Shown here piece after piece: positions 8,278 to 16,831 of a stretch of 64,000 nt of DNA. The translations under genes were made by a program, and so were the position numbers. Each line of letters begins with the position of its first letter. Within the stretch, counting starts at the first letter, position 1. The notes under the pieces are model-generated. The model searched no databases, was not told the origin of the DNA, and worked only from the letters and a program-made list of their open reading frames with translations. This DNA is from Elusimicrobiota bacterium (GTDB lineage Bacteria; Elusimicrobiota; Elusimicrobia; FEN-1173), in the NCBI GenBank assembly GCA_016721625.1, contig JADKHR010000001.1, positions 1,550,001-1,614,000 on the forward strand. The letters are read 5' to 3'.

Positions 8278-9375
8278 CCCCCCCGAGGATTTTGCCCCCG
8301 CCGTGGTGCTGGAGGTGGGGCTCACGATCCGCAGTTCGAACGACTTGATGCCGACCAACTTCGGCGCGACACCGCGAGCCTTTTGGTCCGCCAAAGTGAA
8401 GTCGCGGATCGGAAACGCCACCAGCGTCCAGCGGTTGCTCGACAAGACCTTTTTATCCGTGTTCTCCCAAACCTGGCCGTCGGCTTGGGTGAACCGGAAC
8501 CGGAAATAATTATCCGAACCGTCGCCTTTCACCCACACCTTCACCGCGTCCACCCCGGACCAATCCAACGGCTGGGCGGGGGCGCGGAGGGCGGAAACCC
8601 AGCTCCCCCAGGAACTCTCCGTCAGAAGCTTGTACTGGATCTCCATGGAATAATCGCCGTCGTAGAGAATACGGGAGGAAGCCAGGTTGATCTGGGAGGC
8701 ATCGCCGGAGAACGTCCGATAGGCGGTGTCCGGGTTGGTGCGGTCAAAACCGTCGACCACCACCTTGTTGGCCACGTCGCCCGTCACCGGGACCGCCGGG
8801 GAACCAACCGCTGTCGGTGCGGCGGAGGGGGCCGCGGCGGCGGGGCTTTCCGGCGCGCCTTCGAAAGCGATGTTGTCGAAGAAAACCCGCCCTTTCAGTT
8901 TGGACCCAAAACCCAGGTTCAAATTATCCAAACTCGCCAGGTTCACGCCGGCGAAATCCGCCAGGGGGACGTAGACCCTCTGCCAGGTGGTCGGGGTATC
9001 CACATAGAGGGAAATCGCTTTTTTCCGTTCCTGCCCCTGGGTGTCCCGAAGACCGAGCTGAAAAATTTCCCCGCCCTTCTCGCCCCGCAGATCGAAAGCC
9101 AGATAACGATATCCAGACACGTTGGCGCCCTTCAACACCAAACCCCAGCCCCCCCAGCCCCCGGCGAGAATATCGTATTTGATCCCGGCGACCTTCCCTT
9201 TCTCCGGGTCGGGGTAAGCGCCGCTGGTGTTGAGGAGACTGCCCTTTTCGTCCTTGAACGAAAACACCTCCGGGGTCACCGCGTCAAAGTCGGCCACCAC
9301 CAGCGAATCCGCCGCCCAGGCGCCGCTTCCGCTCAAAACCAACAACGCCAAAGCCCAGAAGCGAGCGCGATTCAT
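8278..9375 (-). CDS. Secreted twin jelly-roll N-terminal half of the porin fusion (upstream of a frameshift)
   Basis: From the ATG at 9375 the product has a signal peptide (FWALALLVLSGSGAWA) and two CIA30/CBM11-like domains (about residues 24-190 and 225-365) separated by an Ala/Pro/Ser linker. Typical jelly-roll strands include WQRVYVPLADFAGV and WTLVAFPIRDF. The frame as written continues to a stop at 7933, but beyond the G7 tract at 8278-8284 the translation becomes Arg/Gly-rich nonsense while the +1 frame carries the barrel. The start overlaps the stop of the upstream jelly-roll/DOMON gene as ATGA. Together the halves would form a glycan-binding, porin-tethered surface protein. Confidence 0.8.
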
Positions 9376-10637
9376 TGCAACACCAACCGACCCACTTTCA
9401 CGCGGGCCGTGCCCACGCTTCCGATGCTCCAGGTGAGCTTGCATTCCGGCGTTCCATCGAGCAAGTCCCGATCATGAAAAGCCACCGCGAACCCCATGTC
9501 ACGGTTGACCCCGGGCGTCACCCCGAGGAACGACCAAGCGATGGCCGCTTCCATCACGTTCCCCTTCTTGTTCCAAACCACTTGGGTTTCTTTGTCGGTG
9601 GGAGCCCGCCGCTGAAACCAGGCCCAGCGGGCCGGGTTCCCCGCGCTCGACGTCGGGGCGAAACCCAGCTGGAAGGCGGAGGGATCACCCCAGGCGAACT
9701 CACGCCCGTTCGGGCTCACGTAGATCTCCACGCAGTCGTCCTTCCACAACCCGTCGCCGATTTCCCGGTTGACCACTTCGTTGTCCTTCAAGGCCACGGC
9801 TACATAAAGGTATTGGGCGTCCCAGCGGACCGCCCAGCGGGCCGAGGCGTCGGCCTTTCCGCTCCGGGCCCCCTTTTCCACATACTCACTATCGGAAATG
9901 TCCCGCCATCGTTTCCGCGGCCAGTCGTTGATCGCTCCGTCCACGGCGGGGGCTTGGGCGCCGCGCGCGGCCGCGTAGGACTCTTCGGGAATAGAAATAT
10001 TTTGCTCGGCGGTTTCGGAGAAATAGAAGTCGTCCAGGTAAAGCGTCCCGTCTTTTCGGGTCACGTCGCCCTGGGCGAAAACAAAAACCAGTTCTTTGAC
10101 GTTGGCCCAATCCTTGATGTCCCTGAATTCACGAAGCGGGACGGCGTAGCGCCGCCATTGATCGGTGATCCCGGTCACCCGATAGCCGGCGTAGGCCGTG
10201 TTTTGCCCGTCTTTCAATTCGATTTTGAATGAACGGGTGAACCCCTTGTCCGCATCCCCCTTGACCCAGAAAATCAGGTGAGTGTAGTTCGTCAAATCCT
10301 GCGGCGGGAAAAGGGAATAATAGCCGTTGAAGGCCTGGTTGTCTTTGGTGGCCGGATTGGAGACGGAATAGTTGGTGGGCACTTTGACGTTTTCCCGCTG
10401 GCTGTCGATTTTATAGTCCAGCCTCAAGCTCCGGCCCGCGGCGCCGAAAAAGACCTTGTCGTCGTAGTCGGCGTTGCAGAATACGCTTTTGTCCTCGGGG
10501 TCGAACCACGTGCCGGTGGCCCCCCCCAGGGCGTTGTCTTTCTTGGCTTCGTTAAAGTTGTCCAAAAGGATCGGAGCCGCGCCCGCCGCCAGGGGCAGGA
10601 ACATCACCGCCGCGCCCGCCAGAATAAGTCGTCTCAT
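9372..10637 (-). CDS. Secreted jelly-roll plus DOMON/CBM9-like protein
   Basis: The 421-residue product has a signal peptide (LILAGAAVMFLPLAAGA) and a CIA30/CBM11-like domain at about 22-215 that includes WRRYAVPLREFRDI and TLYLDDFYF. From about 235 to the end is a CBM9/DOMON-like sandwich (APAVDGAINDW, then DAQYLYVAVALKDNEV, DDCVEIYVSPNG and MGFAVAFHDRD). CBM9-type domains bind sugars or chain ends in known enzymes. No catalytic domain is visible, so a binding role at the cell surface or in the periplasm is inferred. It overlaps both neighbours by four bases (ATGA). Confidence 0.82.
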   Translation of the reverse strand: MRRLILAGAAVMFLPLAAGAAPILLDNFNEAKKDNALGGATGTWFDPEDKSVFCNADYDDKVFFGAAGRSLRLDYKIDSQRENVKVPTNYSVSNPATKDNQAFNGYYSLFPPQDLTNYTHLIFWVKGDADKGFTRSFKIELKDGQNTAYAGYRVTGITDQWRRYAVPLREFRDIKDWANVKELVFVFAQGDVTRKDGTLYLDDFYFSETAEQNISIPEESYAAARGAQAPAVDGAINDWPRKRWRDISDSEYVEKGARSGKADASARWAVRWDAQYLYVAVALKDNEVVNREIGDGLWKDDCVEIYVSPNGREFAWGDPSAFQLGFAPTSSAGNPARWAWFQRRAPTDKETQVVWNKKGNVMEAAIAWSFLGVTPGVNRDMGFAVAFHDRDLLDGTPECKLTWSIGSVGTARVKVGRLVLQ

Positions 10638-11515
10638 TTGCCGAACCTCATGGCCAGGGAAAGGGTTTGGGTGTTGCCCAGTTGGTCCGTGGTGTCCCAG
10701 GCATAATCGAAATCAAAGTTTCGGTAGCGGAGCCCCCCGCCCAAGGCCAAGTTCCATTGATCCTGGTCCCCGGACCGGTGCAGGCCCCCGCGGAGGGTGA
10801 TGGCCTCGCCCAGAAACCGCTGGGCCGCGCCCGCCCGCCAAACGGAGGGCTCGGCGTGGCGTTGGTCGAATTGAAGGGAAAGGTCCGTGGCTTTGGCGAG
10901 TTTCCACGCGCCGCCCAAGCGAAGCGTGTAGGGGAGGCTGTCCCGGGCGCCCGTACTCCAGCTGATCCGGGGGCGGTTCAGGTCCTGCCAGGCGAAAGCC
11001 AAACGAAGCCGGTCGTTGAACGGGCGGAAAAGAGCCCCCACATCGAACCCCAATCCCGTGCCCTTGACGTCGTCCCCCGTCGCGGCGTAATAGCGCATTC
11101 CGACGCCCATACTGAAACAGTCCTGGCAGAACTTCCGGCCGTAGGCCAGGAGGTAGGTGCTCTCCGCGTAATTAAAAAAGGAGGCGTCCCCTTGGGTGTC
11201 CAAATGAAGCAGTTGGGCGCTCAACGTTCCCTTCCCCACGTCCGGCTGGGTATAGCCCACGTTCGCGGCGCGGAGGAGATCTAACCCGTAGGGGATTTCG
11301 TAGGAAGCGGTGAACTGGCGCGATTTCACTAGGGCCAGCCCCGCCGGGTTCCAATAGGCGGCCGTGCCGTCTTCCGCCAAAGCCACGTAAGCGCCCCCCA
11401 TGCCCTTGGCGGCCGCCCCGTACCCCATGGGCTCAAAAGCGGCGCCGAAGGCCGACGTCCGCAGAAACAGCGGCATCGCGAGGAAGAAAAGGCCGAGCGC
11501 GCGGAGGAGTTTCAT
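10634..11515 (-). CDS. PorV/PorQ-family outer-membrane protein
   Basis: The 293-residue product has a signal peptide (LGLFFLAMPLFLRTSAFG) followed by the PorV/UPF0164 signature GAAAKGMGGAYVALAEDGTAAYWNPAGLA, then a series of predicted barrel strands. In Bacteroidetes PorV is the outer-membrane shuttle of the type IX secretion system. In other phyla related barrels occur beside proteins with FlgD-like tails, and their role is less clear. Here it directly follows, and overlaps by ATGA, a secreted protein with a FlgD-like C-terminal domain. The ATG at 11515 is chosen for the signal peptide; further upstream the frame is only a shadow. Confidence 0.88.
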   Translation of the reverse strand: MKLLRALGLFFLAMPLFLRTSAFGAAFEPMGYGAAAKGMGGAYVALAEDGTAAYWNPAGLALVKSRQFTASYEIPYGLDLLRAANVGYTQPDVGKGTLSAQLLHLDTQGDASFFNYAESTYLLAYGRKFCQDCFSMGVGMRYYAATGDDVKGTGLGFDVGALFRPFNDRLRLAFAWQDLNRPRISWSTGARDSLPYTLRLGGAWKLAKATDLSLQFDQRHAEPSVWRAGAAQRFLGEAITLRGGLHRSGDQDQWNLALGGGLRYRNFDFDYAWDTTDQLGNTQTLSLAMRFGK

Positions 11516-12960
11516 CGCATCACCGCCACGACCTGCTTGACCGTGTCTTTCCCGGAAGCGGCGCCTTCCGCTTCCACCACGAAAAAGTAAAGGCCGTTGG
11601 CCACGAGCCGCCCGTCGTCGCCGACCCCGTCCCAAGAGAAAGCCCGGCCCCCGGCCGCCTGGGTTCCGCCATCGATGGTTTTGATCGGCACCCCCTGAAG
11701 ATTGAACACGCGGAGGACCACTCGGGCGGCCTCGCTCAAAGTGAAGTTAAACGCGAAGGTGTCTTTCGTTCCGTCGCCGTTGGGGGAAAAGGGATTGTTG
11801 GGGGTTGAATACTGCGTGAGCACGTTCCCCACGCCGGATTTTTCAAGAGCGATATCGGGAACCGACTCCAGGGTGTCCAAAAGGAGAACCCCGGGTTTGG
11901 CCTCCCCCCGGGAGATAACGAATTCCACGGCCGTCACACGGCGGAGGTTCAGGAGCGCGTCGCTCCCCACGGCGTTGAAGGAAAATTGATCCACGGGGAT
12001 GGACGCGGTCTTCCACGTCCCGCCGGTGTCCGTCACGTCGGTCACTTTCTTCACGTAAACCGTCCCGTCGACGTCCACGAGCTTCACCTCCACCGTATTG
12101 TTTCCCCCCGTGCCGTTGAACCCGAACCGGACCATGGGCTCGGCCAGAAAGTTGGCGTTCAGAACTCGGACGAACCCGCCGTAGTCGCTTCCGGTCGCCA
12201 GGGTGTAGTCCACCCGGCCCACCTGGTTCCCCGAGGAAGCCCCCGGGGCCGTGTTGTCGATTTCGATGGACAAGGGGAAGGGCACGCCGGGATTCTGGGA
12301 CCATTCCAAATACACCACCTCGTTCTTAGGAAGGGAAAAGGTTTCGAAAGACCGCACAACGTTCCCGCCTCCGTTCACGAACTCAAAGTTGTCGAGAAAA
12401 ACCGACCCCGTCCCGTCCGAGCCGACCCCGCGGGCCACCACGAAGATAAACTGCGAAATCTCTCGGTTATTGAAGGAACCGTTCCCGGGAAGGCTCCAGG
12501 TGGAATTGGTGATGGTGGAGAAAGAAGCCGTAGAGAGGGTGATCGAGCGCCAGACGCCGTCGGCAATCGGGGTAAAAAAAGCTTTGGCTTTGTCACACCC
12601 TGCGTCCTGGGCATTGTCCCCATCCACCAGCTCAATTTCCAGTTGCCGGGCCGGTCCCGTCATACGGTATTGGAAGCGGAGGCCGGTCGCCCCCAGGGCG
12701 ACCAAATCGTAGCCTTTCACCCCCAGGCGGATCCCGGCGAAGGACCCGCCGGTCAAATCGTAGGTGAGTTGAAGGGCGTTTCCATTCATTCCCACCGCGC
12801 CGGAGGAAACGATGGTGGCCCCCCCATCTTGAAAAGTCGTTAAAAGGGGAACGTTCTCGAAATCGTGCAAAACGCCGGCATGGAGAGAAGACGCGGCCAG
12901 GACCGCCGCGAAGAGCAAGGATCGTCGACACAACACCGTTGTTGGCACCCGTTGCCTCAT
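11512..12960 (-). CDS. Secreted protein with two jelly-roll domains and a FlgD-like C-terminal domain
   Basis: The 482-residue product has a signal peptide ending near residue 28. Two CIA30/CBM11-like domains follow (about 30-190 and 205-365), the second with GGNNTVEVKLVDVDGT. A C-terminal FlgD-Ig domain (about 385-482) opens with NNPFSPNGDGTKDTFAF and ends with GRLVANGLYFFVVEA. Such tails resemble sorting or anchoring domains of surface proteins. It is followed at once by a PorV-like gene (4-bp overlap), suggesting export or anchoring through that partner. A glycan-binding surface protein is the likely role. Confidence 0.85.
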   Translation of the reverse strand: MRQRVPTTVLCRRSLLFAAVLAASSLHAGVLHDFENVPLLTTFQDGGATIVSSGAVGMNGNALQLTYDLTGGSFAGIRLGVKGYDLVALGATGLRFQYRMTGPARQLEIELVDGDNAQDAGCDKAKAFFTPIADGVWRSITLSTASFSTITNSTWSLPGNGSFNNREISQFIFVVARGVGSDGTGSVFLDNFEFVNGGGNVVRSFETFSLPKNEVVYLEWSQNPGVPFPLSIEIDNTAPGASSGNQVGRVDYTLATGSDYGGFVRVLNANFLAEPMVRFGFNGTGGNNTVEVKLVDVDGTVYVKKVTDVTDTGGTWKTASIPVDQFSFNAVGSDALLNLRRVTAVEFVISRGEAKPGVLLLDTLESVPDIALEKSGVGNVLTQYSTPNNPFSPNGDGTKDTFAFNFTLSEAARVVLRVFNLQGVPIKTIDGGTQAAGGRAFSWDGVGDDGRLVANGLYFFVVEAEGAASGKDTVKQVVAVMR

Positions 12961-12992
12961 TGGTTGCGAAGGTTCGCTCGAACCCGGCCCCG

Positions 12993-14252
12993 CTATTTTA
13001 GGGGCCTTGGTTCCTCATCCATGTCCGCGATCAAACGGCTCGCTTTCGCGTGCCAGCCCGCGCGGGCCACCACGCGGCGAAGAGCGTCCTTCGAGAGCGC
13101 GTGGTAAAAAAGGTTCTGGTTGAGGGAAAGAGCGCGGCGGTTTAAGACGCCGCCCGTCCGGGGGTCCACGGCGTCCGGAAAAGGCGCCGCCCCCGCGAGG
13201 GATGGAGAGGATTGTACGAATTTATGGAAATTTAGCAAGGCCTCCTTTTCTCCGACGGTGGCGAGCAAGGCGACGGCGTAGGGGCTCACGACCTCCGGGT
13301 GCGACAACCCGTATTCTTGGTACGTGTCCCCGGGACCGTAACAGGGGGCCCACCCATAGAAGCGAAACCCTCGACGGAACGCGATCCGCCGCGAGGCTTC
13401 CACGTAGCGGAGGTGGTGGGCGCCCAGGGTGCAGGGGGCGATCGCCGCCTCGTCGAAATAGATGTTCCCCGCCAGTTCCACAAAGGCCGACAGTTTCCAG
13501 CCGTCCGCCACGGTGAGTCCCTCCACCTGGACCGTGTCATAGGTCATCGCCCGCCAAACGTCCGGCGGGATTTTCCCGGCCGCCGTCAGAAAAACGATCA
13601 AGAGACGGGCCTCGCTGTTTTTGTTGTCGTAATCGTAGGGCCACGCCTCCGCCACCGAGTCGTCGTCGGCGAGCACCGTGACGCCGTGGCGGAAACGGCG
13701 GTTGTCGTCGTGGAGAAAAAGGGAGTAGTCGGCCGCGTCGACCTGTTTTTCCATGGCGCGGGCGAGGGCGGGATCCACGGGGCGAAAATAATGTCCGGCC
13801 ACGCTGAGCGCGAAGTGGAGCCAGGCGGAATCCACCGAGGAGTAACGGATCCGACCGTCCGCCACGTCCGCCACGGCGCCGTCCTCGTTTAAATGAACGT
13901 ATTCGGGAAAAATGCCGCGGTGGGTGCGGAGCGTCGAGAGGCCTTGGACGACCCGACGGACATGCTCCAGGCCGAGGAACGGATCCTCTTGCCCTTGTTC
14001 CAAGGCGGCCACGGTCGAAAGAAGGTCCAGCCCGATGTTGGTGGATTTCGTGTAGGTCCGGCCGCCCGGGCCCGTGTTGTCGACCGGGAACTCAAACTGG
14101 CGGGCGGGAGCCCGGAGAGTCTTCAGTGCCTGGTAGACCGCCGGAGCCATGCGGTCCAACACCCGCCCCGACCGATTCGGGGGAGCGTTCACCAAAATGG
14201 AAACCATCAGCAGAACGCCCGCCCAACGCAAGAAATGGAGACGAGCGCCCAT
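12993..14252 (-). CDS. Glycoamylase-family (PF10091/GH144-like) glucan-active protein
   Basis: About 419 residues with an N-terminal hydrophobic segment (FLRWAGVLLMVSILVNA) acting as signal peptide or anchor. The catalytic-type domain shows GGRTYTKSTNIGLDLLSTVAALEQG, GRIRYSSVDSAWLHFAL and SHPEVVSPYAVALLA. These match the alpha-barrel glycoamylase family that includes endo-beta-1,2-glucanases and the C-terminal domain of cyclic beta-1,2-glucan synthases. The ATG at 14252 lies 7 bases after the LacI-like stop; a TTG at 14267 would overlap it and is a possible alternative. Substrate specificity is inferred only. A paralogous domain occurs inside the giant gene. Confidence 0.78.
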   Translation of the reverse strand: MGARLHFLRWAGVLLMVSILVNAPPNRSGRVLDRMAPAVYQALKTLRAPARQFEFPVDNTGPGGRTYTKSTNIGLDLLSTVAALEQGQEDPFLGLEHVRRVVQGLSTLRTHRGIFPEYVHLNEDGAVADVADGRIRYSSVDSAWLHFALSVAGHYFRPVDPALARAMEKQVDAADYSLFLHDDNRRFRHGVTVLADDDSVAEAWPYDYDNKNSEARLLIVFLTAAGKIPPDVWRAMTYDTVQVEGLTVADGWKLSAFVELAGNIYFDEAAIAPCTLGAHHLRYVEASRRIAFRRGFRFYGWAPCYGPGDTYQEYGLSHPEVVSPYAVALLATVGEKEALLNFHKFVQSSPSLAGAAPFPDAVDPRTGGVLNRRALSLNQNLFYHALSKDALRRVVARAGWHAKASRLIADMDEEPRPLK

Positions 14253-14259
14253 GGGGGAT

Positions 14260-15039
14260 CTACTCAAAACGGGGACCGGAGGAGGAGCGGACGATCAATT
14301 CGCCCGGAACCCGCACTCGCTCGGGATCGGGCCGTCGGCCGGACCGGATCCACCCCGAAAGCCACTCCCCGGCCAGACGGGCCATGGAGGAAAGAGGCTG
14401 GCGGACGGTGGTGAGGCCGGCGGTGGCCGCTTCGGGGATATCGTCGAACCCGGCCAGAAGAACGTCGTCCGGCACCCTCCGCCCTCGTTCGAGAAGGACG
14501 TCCCGGGCCCCCAGGGCCATGTGGTCGTTGGCGGCAAAGACGGCGTCCGGGCTCTCCTCCAAAGCGAGAAACCGTTCCATGGCCCACCGGCCCCCGGCCC
14601 GCGAGAAATTTCCCGTTTCCACCCGAGCGGGATCCCAGGGGAGGCCCGCTTCCTCCAAAGCCCGCTGGTAGCCGGCCTGGCGGGCCGCGCCGTTGGCCGT
14701 TTCCAATTTCCCGTTGATCAAGGCGATCCGACGGCCGCCGTTTTTTAACAGGTGCGACACGACGGCGTGGGCGGCCGCGGCGTTGTCGAGGTCCATGGAA
14801 GGAAGCCCCGCTCCCTCGCCGTTTAGGATCACGGCCGGGAGCCCCGTTTCCACCGCCCGCGCGAGACAGGGGTCCTGGGCGCCGGGCGCCAGAAAAAGGA
14901 GCCCGCTCACGGGCGTTTCCGTCGATGGATTTAAAAGGAAATGGGGGATCGTCTGCCCCAGGCCGGACAAGGTTTCAGCGAAATAGGGGGCCGAAAGGTC
15001 CGGCGCTGGATGCGTGACGACGCCGATCGGATGGATCAC
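14260..15039 (-). CDS. LacI-family ligand-binding domain lacking the DNA-binding HTH
   Basis: The 259-residue product is the periplasmic-binding-protein-like sensor domain of LacI regulators: HPIGVVTHP at the start, then GRRIALINGKLETANGAARQAGYQRALEEAG, SPDAVFAANDHMALGA and VPDDVLLAGFDDIPEA, ending with LTTVRQP and VRVPGELIVR. The usual N-terminal HTH of about 60 residues is absent. The GTG start at 15039 has a GAGG site, and the sequence upstream is the end of the glycoamylase gene, leaving no room for an HTH. With no signal peptide it should be cytoplasmic, perhaps sensing imported sugar and partnering another regulator. Confidence 0.85.
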   Translation of the reverse strand: MIHPIGVVTHPAPDLSAPYFAETLSGLGQTIPHFLLNPSTETPVSGLLFLAPGAQDPCLARAVETGLPAVILNGEGAGLPSMDLDNAAAAHAVVSHLLKNGGRRIALINGKLETANGAARQAGYQRALEEAGLPWDPARVETGNFSRAGGRWAMERFLALEESPDAVFAANDHMALGARDVLLERGRRVPDDVLLAGFDDIPEAATAGLTTVRQPLSSMARLAGEWLSGWIRSGRRPDPERVRVPGELIVRSSSGPRFE

Positions 15040-15049
15040 ATCGCCTCGA

Positions 15050-16459
15050 CTAGAAAAACACCTCGTCCCGAAGGAGGTCCAACTGCTCTTGAATGGGGGG
15101 ATAGCTCAAGAACCGTTTTTGAATGGCGCCGTTCTTCAAATAATTGACGATGGAAATAAAGGTCATGCTTTGGTCCAGGGCCAGAAACCGCGCGGAGGCC
15201 CGACCCGTTCGGACGTTGACGCTGTCGTAAAAACCGTAGGGCCCATAGAGGCCCTTCATGCGGGCCAGACGACGGATGTTTTCGATGGCCTGGGGAGCGT
15301 CGACCATTAAGGCCAAAAAACTCACGTGGGGGGTGACCACTCCTTCGTCGGGATATCCCTTGGCGCCTAGATAGGGCACCCCGTATTCCTTATACCCCTG
15401 TTGGCTGTCCGGCGTGGCGCAGGGGGACATGCCCCAGGCGGGATAACGCCGCTCCTGCAAAGCGTAATGGATTTGGGCGTTCAACGCGATCAGGTTGTTG
15501 GCGCCCAGGCCCCGCTTGGAAAGTTGTTGCTCGTCCAAAACGAGGTTCGGCATGAGGAACTCAAAGAGACTGCCGCCCCAGGAGGGAACGTAGCGGATCC
15601 CATTGTGGGAGTAGGTCCCGTAGAACACGTCCTGCCCGCCGATCGTGCGGAGCTGGCCCTGGGGCTTTTGGTTTTGCCAGTCCCATTCGTCCGGAAGAAC
15701 GCGGAAGAGCCGATACCAGTGTTCCCGAGGAAGGTCGCCCTTGGCGATGCCGATGTAGGAGGCGATGCGGGGTTCGGTGCAGAGGAGCCCGTAATGGTTG
15801 GTGGAGGGCTTGTTTTGGGCCGCGTCAAACCCCCCCCACAGCTGGCCGATCTCCGGGTCGTAAAAGCGGGAAAAATCCATTTCCTCCAAAATCCGATCGA
15901 TATCCTGGGCGAGGGTCGGAAAGGACTGCCGCGCCACAATGAGCCCCGCCGCCAACCAACCGTTGTCGACGGAGGAGGCAAACCGGCGGCTGACATCCAA
16001 CGTGATGGTCTCGTAATAATTGAAATATTGGCCCCGCCAGTGGTCCAGCTTGTTGAGGGTGAGAAGGACCAAGCGGATCCGGGCCTGAGCCTCTCCGGGA
16101 GAAATGAGCCCAAACTCCACGGCGCCCGCCACAGACATCAGGTAGAGCCCGATGTTGGTCGTCGAGGTAAAACTTCCGACGCGGGATTGGGCTCCGGCCA
16201 CCAAAACGTTATCGATCGGGATGCCGTTCTCCCGGTCCACCAGGTCCCGGAAATAGACCCAGGTATCCTTGGCGATGGCCTCCAACAGGGCGTTGTCGGG
16301 CAGGGAGAGGTCCAGCGATTTCGAATCCTCCGGCTTGAACGCCAACAGCCGAGCCTGCTGTTGGGCCTCCGGAATGGGCGGCTTGGCGGCCAAGGCGTGC
16401 GCCCATGCCGGCAGGAACGCCAGAAAGAGGAAACATTTCTTAAGGGGGTTCGAATTCAT
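15050..16459 (-). CDS. Secreted glycoamylase-family (PF10091) enzyme, first gene of the glycan operon
   Basis: The 469-residue product has a signal peptide (CFLFLAFLPAWAHALA) and then a full glycoamylase-type domain. Hallmarks are STTNIGLYLMSVAGAVEFGL, LDHWRGQYFNYYET, SSVDNGWLAAGLIVARQ, SWGGSLFEFLMPNLV, YKEYGVPYLG and GVVTPHVSFLAL. This family includes GH144 endo-beta-1,2-glucanases and the processing domain of cyclic glucan synthases, so a beta-glucan is the best guess for the substrate. It should act in the periplasm or outside. It is the first gene of the minus-strand operon running to 2499; no convincing promoter is seen in the 300 bases upstream. Confidence 0.85.
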   Translation of the reverse strand: MNSNPLKKCFLFLAFLPAWAHALAAKPPIPEAQQQARLLAFKPEDSKSLDLSLPDNALLEAIAKDTWVYFRDLVDRENGIPIDNVLVAGAQSRVGSFTSTTNIGLYLMSVAGAVEFGLISPGEAQARIRLVLLTLNKLDHWRGQYFNYYETITLDVSRRFASSVDNGWLAAGLIVARQSFPTLAQDIDRILEEMDFSRFYDPEIGQLWGGFDAAQNKPSTNHYGLLCTEPRIASYIGIAKGDLPREHWYRLFRVLPDEWDWQNQKPQGQLRTIGGQDVFYGTYSHNGIRYVPSWGGSLFEFLMPNLVLDEQQLSKRGLGANNLIALNAQIHYALQERRYPAWGMSPCATPDSQQGYKEYGVPYLGAKGYPDEGVVTPHVSFLALMVDAPQAIENIRRLARMKGLYGPYGFYDSVNVRTGRASARFLALDQSMTFISIVNYLKNGAIQKRFLSYPPIQEQLDLLRDEVFF

Positions 16460-16752
16460 ATTTAACGTTTGAAGGCTTCGGGGAGTCTAGCAAATCAACT
16501 TCATTCGGGGGAGACCGCGTGTTTCACATAGCGGAATCATTCAGACTGTGGGACGGCGCGGACGCGGGTTCCCTTGGGTCCGTCGCGAGCTTCTCCGATC
16601 AGAAAACCGCTCTCTCGCGCCGTTGCCGATCGCTCCCCTGGTGGGATTTCCGGACGGATCTGGACCGACCCCTGAAATTCCCGTAAATTCCCCCCACCCG
16701 CGCCCCCAAGCCATCTCGCCTACGTTGCGCTCGTTCCGGATCTTGGTTTTCG

Positions 16753-16831
16753 CTTGCAGGCGGATCAAGGCCTCGGGTTGGGCCGCTCCTTCCAGGGCCT
16801 CGAGCGGGTTTTTGAGCGCTTTCAGGCGAAC
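16753..16831 (-). pseudogene. Orphan copy of the giant gene's 3' end, in an otherwise gene-free stretch
   Basis: Seventy-nine bases here match 18059-18137 at roughly four in five positions. Read on the minus strand they encode VRLKALKNPLEALEG and then ALIRLQA, against IRLKALKTPLQVLEG and ALIRLQA at the giant protein's C-terminus. Here the frame runs on without the stop that ends the giant gene. The copy overlaps the last bases of the DUF4143 ATPase gene (16822). The rest of 16460-16821 shows no gene or clear promoter. Confidence 0.75.

Noticed and set aside
8278..8284. Programmed -1 ribosomal frameshifting at the G7 tract
   Set aside because: The barrel lies in the +1 frame relative to the binding domains, so a -1 slip on GGG-GGG would not reach it; an extra base is the simpler reading.
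7167..9477. Long plus-strand open frames (393 and 449 residues) opposite the porin and jelly-roll genes
   Set aside because: They are antisense shadows in GC-rich sequence: low-complexity Arg/Gly/Pro-rich translations with no domain, while the minus strand carries clear signal peptides and folds.
14260..15039. A missing LacI HTH hidden by a frameshift
   Set aside because: All upstream frames are occupied by the end of the glycoamylase gene, whose stop is 10 bases away; no HTH-like sequence occurs.
16460..16752. Short open frames between the glycoamylase gene and the orphan giant-gene tail
   Set aside because: They lack ribosome sites, homology or coding-like composition, so I treat the stretch as non-coding or decayed.
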